Assembly (NCBI GenBank): GCA_002387205.1
Contig: DGLA01000022.1
Coordinates: 124,001-188,000 of the forward strand
Reading direction: 5' to 3'
Source of the DNA: Stutzerimonas stutzeri
GTDB taxonomy: Bacteria; Pseudomonadota; Gammaproteobacteria; Pseudomonadales; Pseudomonadaceae
DNA length: 64,000 nucleotides
In this document: piece by piece, positions 50,498 through 59,626 of the stretch
Layout: each line of letters starts with the position of its first letter
Numbering within the stretch: the stretch's first letter is position 1
Notes under the pieces: model-generated
The model's database searches: none
The model's input: the letters and a program-made list of their open reading frames with translations, nothing else
What the model was told of the DNA's origin: nothing
Made by a program: the position numbers and the translations under genes

Positions 50498-52678
50498 TCA
50501 ACCGACCTGCTGCTTGAAGCGCTGACGCCAGGCATGCAGCAGCGGCTCGGTATAACCGCTGGGCTGCTCGCGACCCTTGAACACCAAGTCACAGGCGGCC
50601 TGGAAGGCCGCCGAACCCGCATAGTCGGCAGCCATCGGACGGTAGGCCGGATCGCCGGCGTTTTGCTGGTCGACCACCTTGGCCATGCGCTCGAGGGTCT
50701 CGCGAACCTGCGCCTCGTCGACCACGCCGTGACGCAGCCAGTTGGCCAGGTGCTGGCTGGAGATGCGCAGCGTGGCGCGGTCTTCCATCAGGCCGACATC
50801 GTGGATGTCCGGCACCTTGGAGCAGCCAACGCCCTGCTCGACCCAACGCACTACGTAGCCGAGTATGCCCTGGCAGTTGTTGTCCAGTTCCTGCTGGATC
50901 TCGTCGGCCGACCAGTTGCGCTCCGGTGCGACCGGGATGGTCAGCAGATCGTCCGTGAGCTTGTCGCGCTCGGCGGCCAGGTCGATCTTCTCCAGCTCAG
51001 CCTGAACGGCCTGGACATCGACCTGGTGGTAGTGCAGCGCATGCAGCGTGGCGCCCGTAGGGGACGGTACCCAGGCGGTGTTGGCGCCGGCCTTGGGATG
51101 AGCGATTTTCTGCTCGAGCATGGCGGCCATCAGGTCCGGCATGGCCCACATGCCCTTGCCGATCTGTGCCTTGCCACGCAAGCCACAGTTCAAGCCGACC
51201 AGCACGTTGTTGCGCTCGTAGGCCTGGATCCAGGCAGTGCTCTTCATGTCGCCCTTACGCAGCACGGCGCCGGCTTCCATGATGCTGTGCATCTCGTCGC
51301 CGGTACGGTCGAGGAACCCGGTATTGATGAAGGCCACGCGGTTCTTCGCGGCGCCAATGCAGGCCTTGAGGTTGACGCTGGTGCGGCGCTCCTCGTCCAT
51401 GATGCCGACCTTGAGGGTGTGACGCGGCAGGCCGATCAGGTCTTCGACACGACCGAACAGCTCGTCGGTAAACGCGACTTCGGCAGGGCCGTGCATCTTC
51501 GGCTTGACGATGTACATCGAGCCGGTGCGTGAGTTGCCCTTGCGCTGCTGATCGTGCAGGGCGATGAGGCTGGTGACGACGCCGTCCATGATGCCTTCGG
51601 GAATCTCATGGCCTTCGCCGTCGATGATCGCCGGGTTGGTCATCAGGTGGCCGACGTTACGGATGAACAACAGCGAACGGCCATGCAGCTTCAGATTCGA
51701 GCCGTCGGCGGCGGTGTACTCGCGATCTTCATTGAGGCGCCGAGTGATGCGCTTGCCGCCCTTCTCCAGGTCCTCGACCAGATCGCCCTTCATCAGGCCC
51801 AGCCAGTTGCGGTAGACCAGCACCTTGTCGTCAGCGTCGACAGCGGCAGTGGAATCTTCACAGTCCATGATCGTGGTGACGGCGGCTTCGACGACCAAGT
51901 CTTTGACGCCAGCAGCGTCGGTCTGGCCGATGGGGCTGTTCGGGTCGATCTGAATCTCGACGTGCAAACCGTTGTTCTTCAGCAGAACAGCGGTCGGCTC
52001 GACGGCTTCGCCCTGATAGCCCACGAATTTCTCGGGTTGCTTCAGCCCGGTGACACTGCCGTTTTCCAGGGTGACCTTGAGCCCGCCGTCCTGCACGCGG
52101 TAGCTGACCGAATCGGCATGGCTGCCCTCAGCCAGCGGCGCGGCCTGATCCAGGAAGTTGCGCGCAAAGGCGATGACCTTGGCGCCGCGCACTTCGTTGT
52201 AGCCCGGGCCCTTCTGTGCGCCGTTCTCTTCGCTGATCGCATCGGTGCCGTAGAGCGCGTCATACAGCGAGCCCCAGCGGGCATTCGCAGCGTTGAGTGC
52301 ATAGCGGGCATTGCCGATCGGCACGACCAGCTGCGGACCGGCCTGAGTGGCGATTTCGCTGTCGACGTTGCTGGTGCTGATCTTCACGTCGCCCGGCTCG
52401 GGCTGCAGGTAACCGATCGACTCGAGGAAGCTGCGGTACGCCGGCATATCGCTGATCGGACCGGGATTGCTGCGGTGCCAGTTATCCAGCTCGACCTGCA
52501 GGCGATCGCGCTCGGCGAGCAGCGCGCGGTTCTTCGGCGCCAGGTCGTGGACCAGCTCGTCGAAGCCTTTCCAGAAGGCCGCGGCCTCGACGCCGGTGCC
52601 CGGCAGAACTTCGTCTTCGATGAAACGTTGCAGGTTGGCCGCAACTTGCAGGCGGCCCATGGTTACGCGTTCGGTCAT
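50498..52678 (-). CDS. glcB: Malate synthase G
   Basis: 726 aa. Condenses glyoxylate with acetyl-CoA to malate, the step following glycolate oxidation. The G isoform is identified by length and by MTERVTMGRLQVAANLQRFI, TTIMDCEDSTAAVDADDKV and NVLVGLNCGLRGKAQIGKGM; catalytic Arg and Asp regions RITRRLNEDREYTAADG and DEMHSIMEAGAVLRKGDMKS are present. It is 17 bases downstream of glcG, in the glcDEFGBA order. Confidence 0.96.
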   Translation of the reverse strand: MTERVTMGRLQVAANLQRFIEDEVLPGTGVEAAAFWKGFDELVHDLAPKNRALLAERDRLQVELDNWHRSNPGPISDMPAYRSFLESIGYLQPEPGDVKISTSNVDSEIATQAGPQLVVPIGNARYALNAANARWGSLYDALYGTDAISEENGAQKGPGYNEVRGAKVIAFARNFLDQAAPLAEGSHADSVSYRVQDGGLKVTLENGSVTGLKQPEKFVGYQGEAVEPTAVLLKNNGLHVEIQIDPNSPIGQTDAAGVKDLVVEAAVTTIMDCEDSTAAVDADDKVLVYRNWLGLMKGDLVEDLEKGGKRITRRLNEDREYTAADGSNLKLHGRSLLFIRNVGHLMTNPAIIDGEGHEIPEGIMDGVVTSLIALHDQQRKGNSRTGSMYIVKPKMHGPAEVAFTDELFGRVEDLIGLPRHTLKVGIMDEERRTSVNLKACIGAAKNRVAFINTGFLDRTGDEMHSIMEAGAVLRKGDMKSTAWIQAYERNNVLVGLNCGLRGKAQIGKGMWAMPDLMAAMLEQKIAHPKAGANTAWVPSPTGATLHALHYHQVDVQAVQAELEKIDLAAERDKLTDDLLTIPVAPERNWSADEIQQELDNNCQGILGYVVRWVEQGVGCSKVPDIHDVGLMEDRATLRISSQHLANWLRHGVVDEAQVRETLERMAKVVDQQNAGDPAYRPMAADYAGSAAFQAACDLVFKGREQPSGYTEPLLHAWRQRFKQQVG

Positions 52679-52695
52679 GTCTTTCTCCTCAACAA

Positions 52696-53100
52696 TCAGT
52701 TGGCAACAGCGGCGACGCCGGCCTTGGCGACCTGTGCATCCTGGGTCGCGGTCACGCCGGATACGCCGACCGAACCGATCACCTGCCCTTCGACGATCAC
52801 CGGTACGCCGCCTTCCAGCGAGCAGACCACCGGGGCGGACAGAAACGCATTGCGCCCGCCGTTGACCATGTCCTCGTAGCCCTTGGTTTCGCGACGTCCC
52901 ACCGCGGCGCTGCGCGCTTTTTCGGTGGCGATGTAGGAGGCGATCGGCGCACAGCCGTCCAGACGCTCCAGTGCCAGCGGGTGGCCGCCGTCGTCGGCGA
53001 CCACGATGGTCACGGCCCAGCCGTTGCTCTGCGCTTCGCTGCGCGCGGCGGCCAGGATGGCGGTCACTTCGGTCTGGGTCAGCATGGCTTTGGTTTTCAT
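52696..53100 (-). CDS. glcG: GlcG/HbpS-family protein
   Basis: 134 aa, DUF336/HbpS-GlcG fold. Start MKTKAMLTQTEVTAILAAAR follows GGAGAG; the frame is open further upstream without support. Conserved segments are ADDGGHPLALERLDGCAPI, EKARSAAVGRRETK and GVPVIVEGQVIGSVGVSG. It lies between glcF and glcB as in E. coli. Its role is unknown; related proteins bind heme. Confidence 0.9.
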   Translation of the reverse strand: MKTKAMLTQTEVTAILAAARSEAQSNGWAVTIVVADDGGHPLALERLDGCAPIASYIATEKARSAAVGRRETKGYEDMVNGGRNAFLSAPVVCSLEGGVPVIVEGQVIGSVGVSGVTATQDAQVAKAGVAAVAN

Positions 53101-53150
53101 GTTCTCTCCTGTCGATTCGATGTGCGTCACGGCGCGATTGGGGGTTGGGG

Positions 53151-54368
53151 TTACTGCATCGCCTCCTCGACGATCTCGATCCAGTGCCGCACCGGCGTCC
53201 GGCCCGCGCCGTCCAGGTGCGTCTGGCAACCGATGTTGGCGGTGACGATCACCTCCGGCTTGCCGCTTTCCAGCGCATTGAGCTTGTTGTCGCGCAGCTG
53301 GTGGGAAATTTCCGGCTGGGTGATCGAATAGCTGCCCGCCGAACCGCAGCACAGATGCGCATCCGGTACGGCGGTGAGATGGAAGCCGAGCCGGGTAAGC
53401 ACGTCTTCGACCGCTCCGCCGAGCTTCTGTGCGTGCTGCAAGGTGCAGGGGCAATGAAAGGCCATGCGCTTGTCAGTCTCGACCTTCAGCCGCTCCAGCT
53501 CGGCACCTCGCATCACTTCCACCAGATCCTTGGCTAGTTCGCTGACCCGCGCGGCCTTGGTCGCATAAGCCGGGTCGTTCCGCAGTAGATGACCATAGTC
53601 CTTGATGAAGGCACCGCAACCGCTGGCGGTCTGGACGATGGCTTCAGCACCGCCTTCGATCGCCGGCCACCAGGCGTCGATGTTGCGCCGTGCGCGGTCG
53701 AGCCCTGCTTCCTGGGCGTTCAGGTGATAGTCCACCGCACCGCAGCAGCCGGCTTCGCGCACGCTGGTCACGCTGATGCCGAGGCGATCGAGCACCCGTG
53801 CCGTCGCGGCATTGGTGTTGGGCGACAGGCTCGGCTGCACGCAGCCTTCAAGGATCAAAACGCGACGGGCATGCAGCACCTGGGGCCGCGGCTTGGCCGG
53901 GGTGACCTGGCGCGGCATGTGCGCCTTGAGCGTGGCCGGCATCAGCGGACGCAGCGCGTTGCCGGTGCCCAGCAGCGCCTTGAACAGCCCCGGGCGCGGG
54001 ATGACGGTGCGCAGACCGGTGCGCAGCAATGTTTCGCCCGCCGAGCGCGGCACCTGCTGCTCCATGAAGTCGCGGCCGATGTCCAGCAGGTTGTGATACT
54101 GCACACCGGAGGGGCAGGTGGTTTCGCAGTTGCGGCAGGTCAGGCAGCGGTCCAGATGGGTCTGGGTAGCCTCGGTGACTTCGCCGCCTTCGAGCATCTG
54201 CTTCATCAGGTAGATGCGCCCGCGCGGTCCATCCAGCTCGTCGCCGAGCAGCTGGTAGGTCGGGCAGGTGGCGTTGCAGAAGCCGCAGTGCACGCAGGAG
54301 CGCAGGATGCTCTCGGCTTCCTCGGCACGCGGGTGAAGTTTGGCTTGTTCGCTCAGATTGGTTTGCAC
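53151..54368 (-). CDS. glcF: Glycolate oxidase iron-sulfur subunit
   Basis: 405 aa. Two [4Fe-4S] ferredoxin motifs near the N-terminus (CVHCGFCNATCPTY and CLTCRNCETTCPSG) and two CCG domains (EAGCCGAVDYHLN, LCCGSAGSYSITQ). It carries electrons from the GlcD/GlcE flavin to the respiratory quinone. The start codon is GTG 54368, 3 bases after the glcE stop. Confidence 0.95.
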   Translation of the reverse strand: MQTNLSEQAKLHPRAEEAESILRSCVHCGFCNATCPTYQLLGDELDGPRGRIYLMKQMLEGGEVTEATQTHLDRCLTCRNCETTCPSGVQYHNLLDIGRDFMEQQVPRSAGETLLRTGLRTVIPRPGLFKALLGTGNALRPLMPATLKAHMPRQVTPAKPRPQVLHARRVLILEGCVQPSLSPNTNAATARVLDRLGISVTSVREAGCCGAVDYHLNAQEAGLDRARRNIDAWWPAIEGGAEAIVQTASGCGAFIKDYGHLLRNDPAYATKAARVSELAKDLVEVMRGAELERLKVETDKRMAFHCPCTLQHAQKLGGAVEDVLTRLGFHLTAVPDAHLCCGSAGSYSITQPEISHQLRDNKLNALESGKPEVIVTANIGCQTHLDGAGRTPVRHWIEIVEEAMQ

Positions 54369-54371
54369 AGC

Positions 54372-55430
54372 TTAAACCTCGGAATACATGCGGCCGGGGT
54401 TGAAGATCCCCTGTGGGTCGAGCGCGGCTTTCAGCTGGCGGTGATAGCGCAGCAACGGCTCGGCCAGCGGCTGGAACGGGCTAGCGGTGGCACCGGCGGT
54501 GAAACAGGTTGCATGACCGCCGACTTCGCTGACGATGCTACGAATGCTCTGCGCATCGGCATCGGATTTCAGCCAGCGCTGGGCGCCGGCCCAGTCGATC
54601 AGCTGCTCGCCGGGAAGCGCGAGCACCGGAGTATCGGTAGGCAGCGACAGGCGCCACAGCGGGCGGGGGTCGCTGAAGAAGCCCAGGCGTTGTTCGCGCA
54701 AGTCGTTCCAGTAGCCGGCATCCAGCGCCTCGCCACCAATGCGGTCACAGGCGGCATTGACCGAGCCTTCGCCGCCTTCCAGGCGCAGGTGCAGCATCTT
54801 GCCGTCATGGCTGGCCGCGGTGATCGGCACGGGCTGCTGGCCCCATTCGGCCAGTTTGAGCAACGCGCGGTCGACCGGCATCTCCACACGCAGGCTGCGA
54901 CACAGGCGCGGCTTGGGCAGCACCTTGAGCGAAACCTCGGTGAGCAGGCCAAGGCAACCAAAGCTGCCGGCCATCAGGCGCGACAGGTCGTAGCCGGCAA
55001 CGTTCTTCATCACCTCGCCGCCGAAACGCAGGTGCTTGCCATGGCCGGTGATGACACGCGAGCCCAGCACGAAGTCGCGTACCGAGCCGGACCACGGGCG
55101 CCGCGGGCCGGACAGACCGGTCGCGATCATGCCGCCCACGGTGGCGCCTTCACCCAGGTGCGGCGGCTCGCAGGGCAGCATCTGGTTGGCCTCGTCGAGC
55201 GCAGCTTCCAGTTCGGCCAGCGGCGTGCCGGCGCGAACGCTGATGACCAGTTCGGTGGGGTCGTAGGTGACGATGCCGCGATGCGCGCGGGTATCAAGCG
55301 GCGTGCCCTGCACCTCGCGGCCGAGAAACGCCTTGCTGCCGCCGCCGTGGATTTGAAACGGGGTGTTGCTGGCCAACGCCTGATTGACCTGGTCGAGCAG
55401 CTGCCCGCTGTCGTCGAAGGAAACCGTCAT
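54372..55430 (-). CDS. glcE: Glycolate oxidase FAD-binding subunit
   Basis: 352 aa, FAD-binding PCMH domain (IHGGGSKAFLG, LPCEPPHLGEGATVGGMIAT, GEVMKNVAGYDLSRLMAGS) shorter than GlcD. Second flavin subunit of the glycolate oxidase complex. Its ATG shares one base with the glcD stop (TGATG), so translation is coupled. Confidence 0.95.
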   Translation of the reverse strand: MTVSFDDSGQLLDQVNQALASNTPFQIHGGGSKAFLGREVQGTPLDTRAHRGIVTYDPTELVISVRAGTPLAELEAALDEANQMLPCEPPHLGEGATVGGMIATGLSGPRRPWSGSVRDFVLGSRVITGHGKHLRFGGEVMKNVAGYDLSRLMAGSFGCLGLLTEVSLKVLPKPRLCRSLRVEMPVDRALLKLAEWGQQPVPITAASHDGKMLHLRLEGGEGSVNAACDRIGGEALDAGYWNDLREQRLGFFSDPRPLWRLSLPTDTPVLALPGEQLIDWAGAQRWLKSDADAQSIRSIVSEVGGHATCFTAGATASPFQPLAEPLLRYHRQLKAALDPQGIFNPGRMYSEV

Positions 55431-56929
55431 CAGAAACGCTCCAGTTCAGGGAAGGGCAACTGCCCGCCATGTACATGCATGCCGCCGAATTCGGCGCAGC
55501 GGTGCAGGGTGGGAATATTCTTGCCGGGGTTGAGCAGGCCACTGGGATCGAACGCCGCCTTCACCGCATGGAACAGCGTCAGTTCGTCGGCATTGAACTG
55601 CGAGCACATCTGGTTGATCTTCTCGCGCCCAACGCCGTGCTCACCGGTGATCGAGCCACCGACTTTCACGCACAGCTCGAGAATCTTGCCACCCAGCGCC
55701 TCGGCGCGTTCGAGCTCGCCCTCGGTGTTGGCATCGAAGAGGATCAGCGGATGCATGTTGCCGTCGCCGGCGTGAAACACGTTGGCCACGCGCAGGCCGT
55801 ATTCGTCAGACAGATCGCTAATACCCTTGAGTACGCCCGGCAGCTCGCGGCGGGGGATGGTGCCGTCCATGCAGTAATAGTCCGGCGAAATGCGCCCGAC
55901 CGCCGGGAAGGCATTCTTGCGCCCGGCCCAGAACTTGACGCGCTCGGCCTCGTCCTTGGCCAGCCGCACTTCGGTGGCGCCAGCCAGCTTGAGCACTTCG
56001 CCCACACGGGCGCAGTCGTCGTGCACATCGGCTTCCACGCCATCTAGTTCGCAGAGCAGGATCGCCTCGGCGTCCACCGGATAGCCCGCACGGATGAAGT
56101 CCTCGGCCGCGCGGATCGACAGGTTGTCCATCATCTCCAACCCGCCGGGGATGATGCCGGCGGCAATGATGTCGCCCACGGCGCGCCCGGCTTTCTCCAC
56201 CGAGTCGAACGCGGCCAGCAGCACCTTGGCCACCTGCGGCTTGGGCAGCAGCTTGACCGTTACCTCGGTCACGATGCCGAGCATGCCTTCGGAGCCGGTA
56301 AAGAGCGCCAACAGGTCGAAGCCGGGCGAATCCAGGGCGTCGGAGCCGAGCACCATGCGCTCGCCTTCGACGGTGAGAATGTCCACCTTGAGCAGGTTGT
56401 GCACGGTCAGACCGTATTTCAAGCAGTGCACGCCACCGGCGTTCTCGGCAACGTTGCCACCGATGGAACAGGCGATCTGCGAGGACGGATCGGGCGCGTA
56501 ATAGAGGTCATAGGGCGCGGCGGCCTGGGAAATCGCCAGGTTGCGCACGCCCGGCTGGACGCGGGCAAAGCGACCGGCCGGGTCGACTTCGAGAATCTTG
56601 TTGAAGCGCGCCATTACCAGCAGGATGCCCTGTTCCAGCGGCAGCGCCCCGCCGGAAAGCCCGGTTCCCGCGCCACGCGCCACCACCGGTACACCACGCT
56701 TGTGGGCGATCTTCAGCAGGGTTTCGACCTGCTCGACGCGCTCGGGGAGCACGACCAGCATCGGCGTGGTGCGGTAGGCGGACAGGCCATCGCACTCGTA
56801 GGGCTTGAGGTCTTCGCCTCGATGAAGGATGTCCATGCCGGGCAGCTGCGCCTGCAACTCGGCCAGCAGCGCCGCCTTGTCAACCTTGGGCAGCTCACCG
56901 TCGACGCGTTCGTCGTAGAGGATATTCAT
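55430..56929 (-). CDS. glcD: Glycolate oxidase catalytic subunit
   Basis: 499 aa. Start MNILYDERVDGELPKVDKAA; the frame upstream to 57004 has no support. FAD-PCMH domain (VVARGAGTGLSGGALPLEQG, GGNVAENAGGVHCLKYG) followed by the FAD-oxidase C-terminal domain with GSITGEHGVGREK, whose His acts in catalysis. Oxidises glycolate (also D-lactate) to glyoxylate. First gene of glcDEFGBA, read from the region with two palindromic operators. Confidence 0.96.
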   Translation of the reverse strand: MNILYDERVDGELPKVDKAALLAELQAQLPGMDILHRGEDLKPYECDGLSAYRTTPMLVVLPERVEQVETLLKIAHKRGVPVVARGAGTGLSGGALPLEQGILLVMARFNKILEVDPAGRFARVQPGVRNLAISQAAAPYDLYYAPDPSSQIACSIGGNVAENAGGVHCLKYGLTVHNLLKVDILTVEGERMVLGSDALDSPGFDLLALFTGSEGMLGIVTEVTVKLLPKPQVAKVLLAAFDSVEKAGRAVGDIIAAGIIPGGLEMMDNLSIRAAEDFIRAGYPVDAEAILLCELDGVEADVHDDCARVGEVLKLAGATEVRLAKDEAERVKFWAGRKNAFPAVGRISPDYYCMDGTIPRRELPGVLKGISDLSDEYGLRVANVFHAGDGNMHPLILFDANTEGELERAEALGGKILELCVKVGGSITGEHGVGREKINQMCSQFNADELTLFHAVKAAFDPSGLLNPGKNIPTLHRCAEFGGMHVHGGQLPFPELERF

Positions 56930-57028
56930 GGCAGTCGGTGCTCTCGATTGTTCACCGCGCGCACGGCCAGCTGCGGTGGTTTGACGCATCATTAGCCCTG
57001 CCACACCCCTCCGTCCATCTCGAAAACC

Positions 57029-57043
57029 ACTGGTCCTACCAGT
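57029..57043. promoter_or_regulatory. Palindromic operator 1 (GlcC candidate)
   Basis: ACTGGTCCTACCAGT, a 15-bp palindrome of the TGGTnnnACCA type bound by FadR/GntR regulators such as PdhR, LldR and GlcC. It lies 100 bases upstream of the glcD ATG. Confidence 0.75.
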
Positions 57044-57136
57044 TTCTTTCGCTAACCTTTCAGCCGAGCCATCCGAACCCCCCGTATATCAAGGGCTGAT
57101 GCATTCCTGGCGCTGACCACGCTAGACTTCCTCCAA

Positions 57137-57151
57137 ACTGGTCCTACCAGT
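57137..57151. promoter_or_regulatory. Palindromic operator 2 (GlcC candidate)
   Basis: A second exact ACTGGTCCTACCAGT, 108 bp from operator 1 and ending 15 bases before the glcC ATG, beside its ribosome site GGAG. The position suggests autoregulation, and the pair suggests DNA looping. Confidence 0.75.
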
Positions 57152-57166
57152 TATGGAGAACGAAAC

Positions 57167-57934
57167 ATGTTGATTGAACATACGGAGCGCCGCCAGTTGG
57201 CGGACGTGGTAGCCGAACGCATTGAGCGGCTTATCGTCGACGGCGTACTTAAGGTCGGCCAGGCGCTGCCGTCGGAGCGTCGCCTGTGCGAAAAGCTTGG
57301 CATCTCGCGCTCGGCGCTGCGTGAAGGCCTGCGCGTGCTGCGCGGCCGAGGCATCATCGAAACCTCTCAAGGGCGCGGTTCACACGTCGCAAAGCTGTCC
57401 GGTGAACAGGACGCCAGTCCGCTTATGCACCTGTTCAATTCGCAACCGCGCACGCTGTACGACCTGCTCGAAGTACGCGCCCTGCTGGAGGGCGAGTCGG
57501 CACGACTGGCCGCGCTGCGCGGCACCGACGCCGACTTCATCCTGCTCCGTCGCCGTTATGAAGAAATGCTCGCGGCGCACACCACCGAAGAGGCCGACCC
57601 GCGCGAACATGCTCGCCTCGACCACGCCTTTCACCTCGCCGTCAGCGAGGCCTCGCACAATCCTGTGCTGGTGCACACCCTACAGTCATTGACCGACCTG
57701 ATGCTCTCCACAGTCTTCGCCTCGGTAAACAACCTTTACCACCGGCCGATGCAGAAGCGGCAGATCGACCGGCAGCACTCTCGCCTGTTCCACGCCATCA
57801 CCGAACGCCTGCCGGATCAGGCACAGCGTGCGGCGCGCGACCACATTCACAGCATTCGCGACAATCTCAAGGAAATCGAGCAGGAAGAACAGCGACTGGT
57901 GCGGGCGACGATGCGGCTGGAGGGTTGGGGATGA
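57167..57934 (+). CDS. glcC: GntR/FadR-family regulator of glycolate genes
   Basis: 255 aa. Winged helix (LADVVAERIERLIVDGVLKV, LPSERRLCEKLGISRSALRE, GRGIIETSQGRGS) followed by an FCD effector domain with metal-ligand Asp/His in LEVRALLEGE, HARLDHAFHLAVSEASHN and QHSRLFHAI. Divergent from glcD and flanked by two palindromes that fit its family. It probably activates glcDEFGBA in response to glycolate. Confidence 0.93.
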   Translation: MLIEHTERRQLADVVAERIERLIVDGVLKVGQALPSERRLCEKLGISRSALREGLRVLRGRGIIETSQGRGSHVAKLSGEQDASPLMHLFNSQPRTLYDLLEVRALLEGESARLAALRGTDADFILLRRRYEEMLAAHTTEEADPREHARLDHAFHLAVSEASHNPVLVHTLQSLTDLMLSTVFASVNNLYHRPMQKRQIDRQHSRLFHAITERLPDQAQRAARDHIHSIRDNLKEIEQEEQRLVRATMRLEGWG

Positions 57935-57954
57935 GCAGCAACCACAGCTGACTG

Positions 57955-58051
57955 CAATTCGGGACACGCTGTCTTTTGGGAAAAATCTGAACCCTCAAAG
58001 ACGAGTGCCTTCGAAAAATATGCGGAGTTCACAAATCCGCGTCCCGAACTG
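57955..58051 (+). repeat. Long-range inverted repeat in leader of 58070 gene
   Basis: CAATTCGGGACACG (57955-57968) and CGCGTCCCGAACTG (58038-58051) are reverse complements with two mismatches and a 69-base loop. The right arm ends 4 bases before GAGAGGAA, the ribosome site of the next gene. It could be an mRNA leader structure. Confidence 0.45.
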
Positions 58052-58069
58052 ACAAGAGAGGAACGCACA

Positions 58070-58843
58070 ATGACCAAGAAACCGCTCGCACTCGTCACCG
58101 CTTTGCTGGCCTCTGGCCTGGCCCTGCCTGCCATCGCGCAGCAACAGAACACTGCACAACAGTCCGGCATGCAGACCCAGCAGCAAGGCGCTCAGTCTGG
58201 CATGAAGCAGGGAGGCGGCTCCTCAATTCGAGTCGGCCATGATGTTGTCGACGCGGTAGACGACGTCCGCGAAAACGTTGCCGACTTGATTGGTTCCCTG
58301 CGCCAGTCCGGCTCTACCATGGGCGTAAGCAATTGGAAGCAGAGCGACAGCCAGCTCGCACAAATGGAGCAAAAGCTCAATCAACAGATGGAACACAAGC
58401 TGGACGAAAAAGCCGAGCGTACCGACGATTACTGGAAAAGCTGGATCCGCGGAGAGGAATATAAGGTCAGCGTGACGGAGCAGGTCAACGAGCTTGCCAG
58501 TAACCTCGATGAAGTTGCCAAGATGCTCAGCGGCGCGAAAGGCCAGAAGATGCAGGAAATCGATAGCGCTGACGTCGCGAATCAGGTGGATGACTTGCAG
58601 GAAACTGTCGAGGATCTGGTCCAGGCACTGCAGGACACGGAAGGCTTGAACGTCAACCAACAGAACCTCCAGCAGGCACAGCAGCGTCTGGACACCATGG
58701 AGAAAGAACTGGATCGCCAGGCTGACATGGCCGAAGAAGAGTGGCGCACATACGCCATGGGCGAGCAGTTCAACCCAGGCGTCCAGAAAAACATCTCCGA
58801 GCTTGCGCAGATCCTGAAGAGCCTGTTCCAGCAGGCCAGCTGA
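58070..58843 (+). CDS. Hypothetical secreted, Gln-rich helical protein
   Basis: 257 aa with a clear signal peptide (MTKKPLALVTALLASGLALP, cut after AIA). The mature N-terminus is Gln/Gly rich (QQQNTAQQSGMQTQQQG), followed by acidic amphipathic helices, twice containing a similar phrase (WKSWIRGEEYKVSVTEQVNE and EWRTYAMGEQFNPGVQKNIS). This indicates an internal duplication of ~110 residues. I do not recognise a family. GAGAGG lies before ATG 58070. Probably periplasmic. Confidence 0.7.
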   Translation: MTKKPLALVTALLASGLALPAIAQQQNTAQQSGMQTQQQGAQSGMKQGGGSSIRVGHDVVDAVDDVRENVADLIGSLRQSGSTMGVSNWKQSDSQLAQMEQKLNQQMEHKLDEKAERTDDYWKSWIRGEEYKVSVTEQVNELASNLDEVAKMLSGAKGQKMQEIDSADVANQVDDLQETVEDLVQALQDTEGLNVNQQNLQQAQQRLDTMEKELDRQADMAEEEWRTYAMGEQFNPGVQKNISELAQILKSLFQQAS

Positions 58844-59037
58844 TACCTGATCGCGCAATCCGTCCCACCGGCGCAGCAGGGCGCCTGGTGGGGCCCGATC
58901 GACAGCGGCACCTAACCTGTCTCCGGCCCAACCTGATCATCCAGCCAAGGTCAGCCCCAGGCCTGGCGTTTCCGGCCTTAAGCCCCCATTCCCCCCATGC
59001 TAGACTCGCCGCTCCTCTTCGCTGCCCACTATTATCC

Positions 59038-59577
59038 GTGCCCGACTCTCAAGACTGGCTAGCCGCCGACCACCACAGCATCTCCCTCGGACCTGACCTG
59101 CACGACTGGCTCTATGTGGACAAAGGCTCGCTCACTCGCCGCCTTACCGAGCTGGCAGCCGGCGAATTCAGCGTGACGCCACTGACTGAAGGCTGGCAGA
59201 TCTTGCGTAATGACGAATGCTCATCGCTAGGCGTGGCCGACGGGAGCCAGGGCTGGGTTCGCGAGGTTTATTTGCGCGGGCATCAGCGGCCCTGGGTATT
59301 TGCTCGCAGCGTCGCCGCACGCAGCGCGCTGGAAAGGTCCGGCCTGGACCTGCCGCACCTGGGCAGCCGCTCGCTGGGGGAATTGCTGTTCAGCGATCCG
59401 GCGTTCACTCGCGGCCCGCTGCAAGCCCGACGCTATCCCGATACATGGTTGCCGCAGGAGGTCCGCCAGGCCCAGCTCTGGGCCCGCCGTTCCTGTTTCA
59501 GCCAGGGTGACCTTCGCGTACTGGTCGCTGAAGTGTTTCTGCCGGCCCTGTGGCAGGCCGCACGGATCGCGACCTGA
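59038..59577 (+). CDS. ubiC: Chorismate lyase
   Basis: 179 aa. Converts chorismate to 4-hydroxybenzoate and pyruvate for ubiquinone synthesis. Family positions: WLYVDKGSLTRRLTELAAGE, LRNDECSSLGVADGSQGWVR, EVYLRGHQRPWVFARSV and GLDLPHLGSRSLGELLF. GTG 59038 (MPDSQDW) gives the right length, but no ribosome site is evident. ubiA follows 49 bases later. Confidence 0.92.
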   Translation: MPDSQDWLAADHHSISLGPDLHDWLYVDKGSLTRRLTELAAGEFSVTPLTEGWQILRNDECSSLGVADGSQGWVREVYLRGHQRPWVFARSVAARSALERSGLDLPHLGSRSLGELLFSDPAFTRGPLQARRYPDTWLPQEVRQAQLWARRSCFSQGDLRVLVAEVFLPALWQAARIAT

Positions 59578-59626
59578 ACCCGACACAAACTGCCCGCAAC
59601 CGCCTTCACCGACCGGAGACCCTCCG

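Noticed and set aside
53589..55775. 728-codon open frame antisense to glcF, glcE and part of glcD
   Set aside because: Spans three well-supported overlapping genes on the other strand; low-complexity His/Gln/Arg composition typical of antisense frames.
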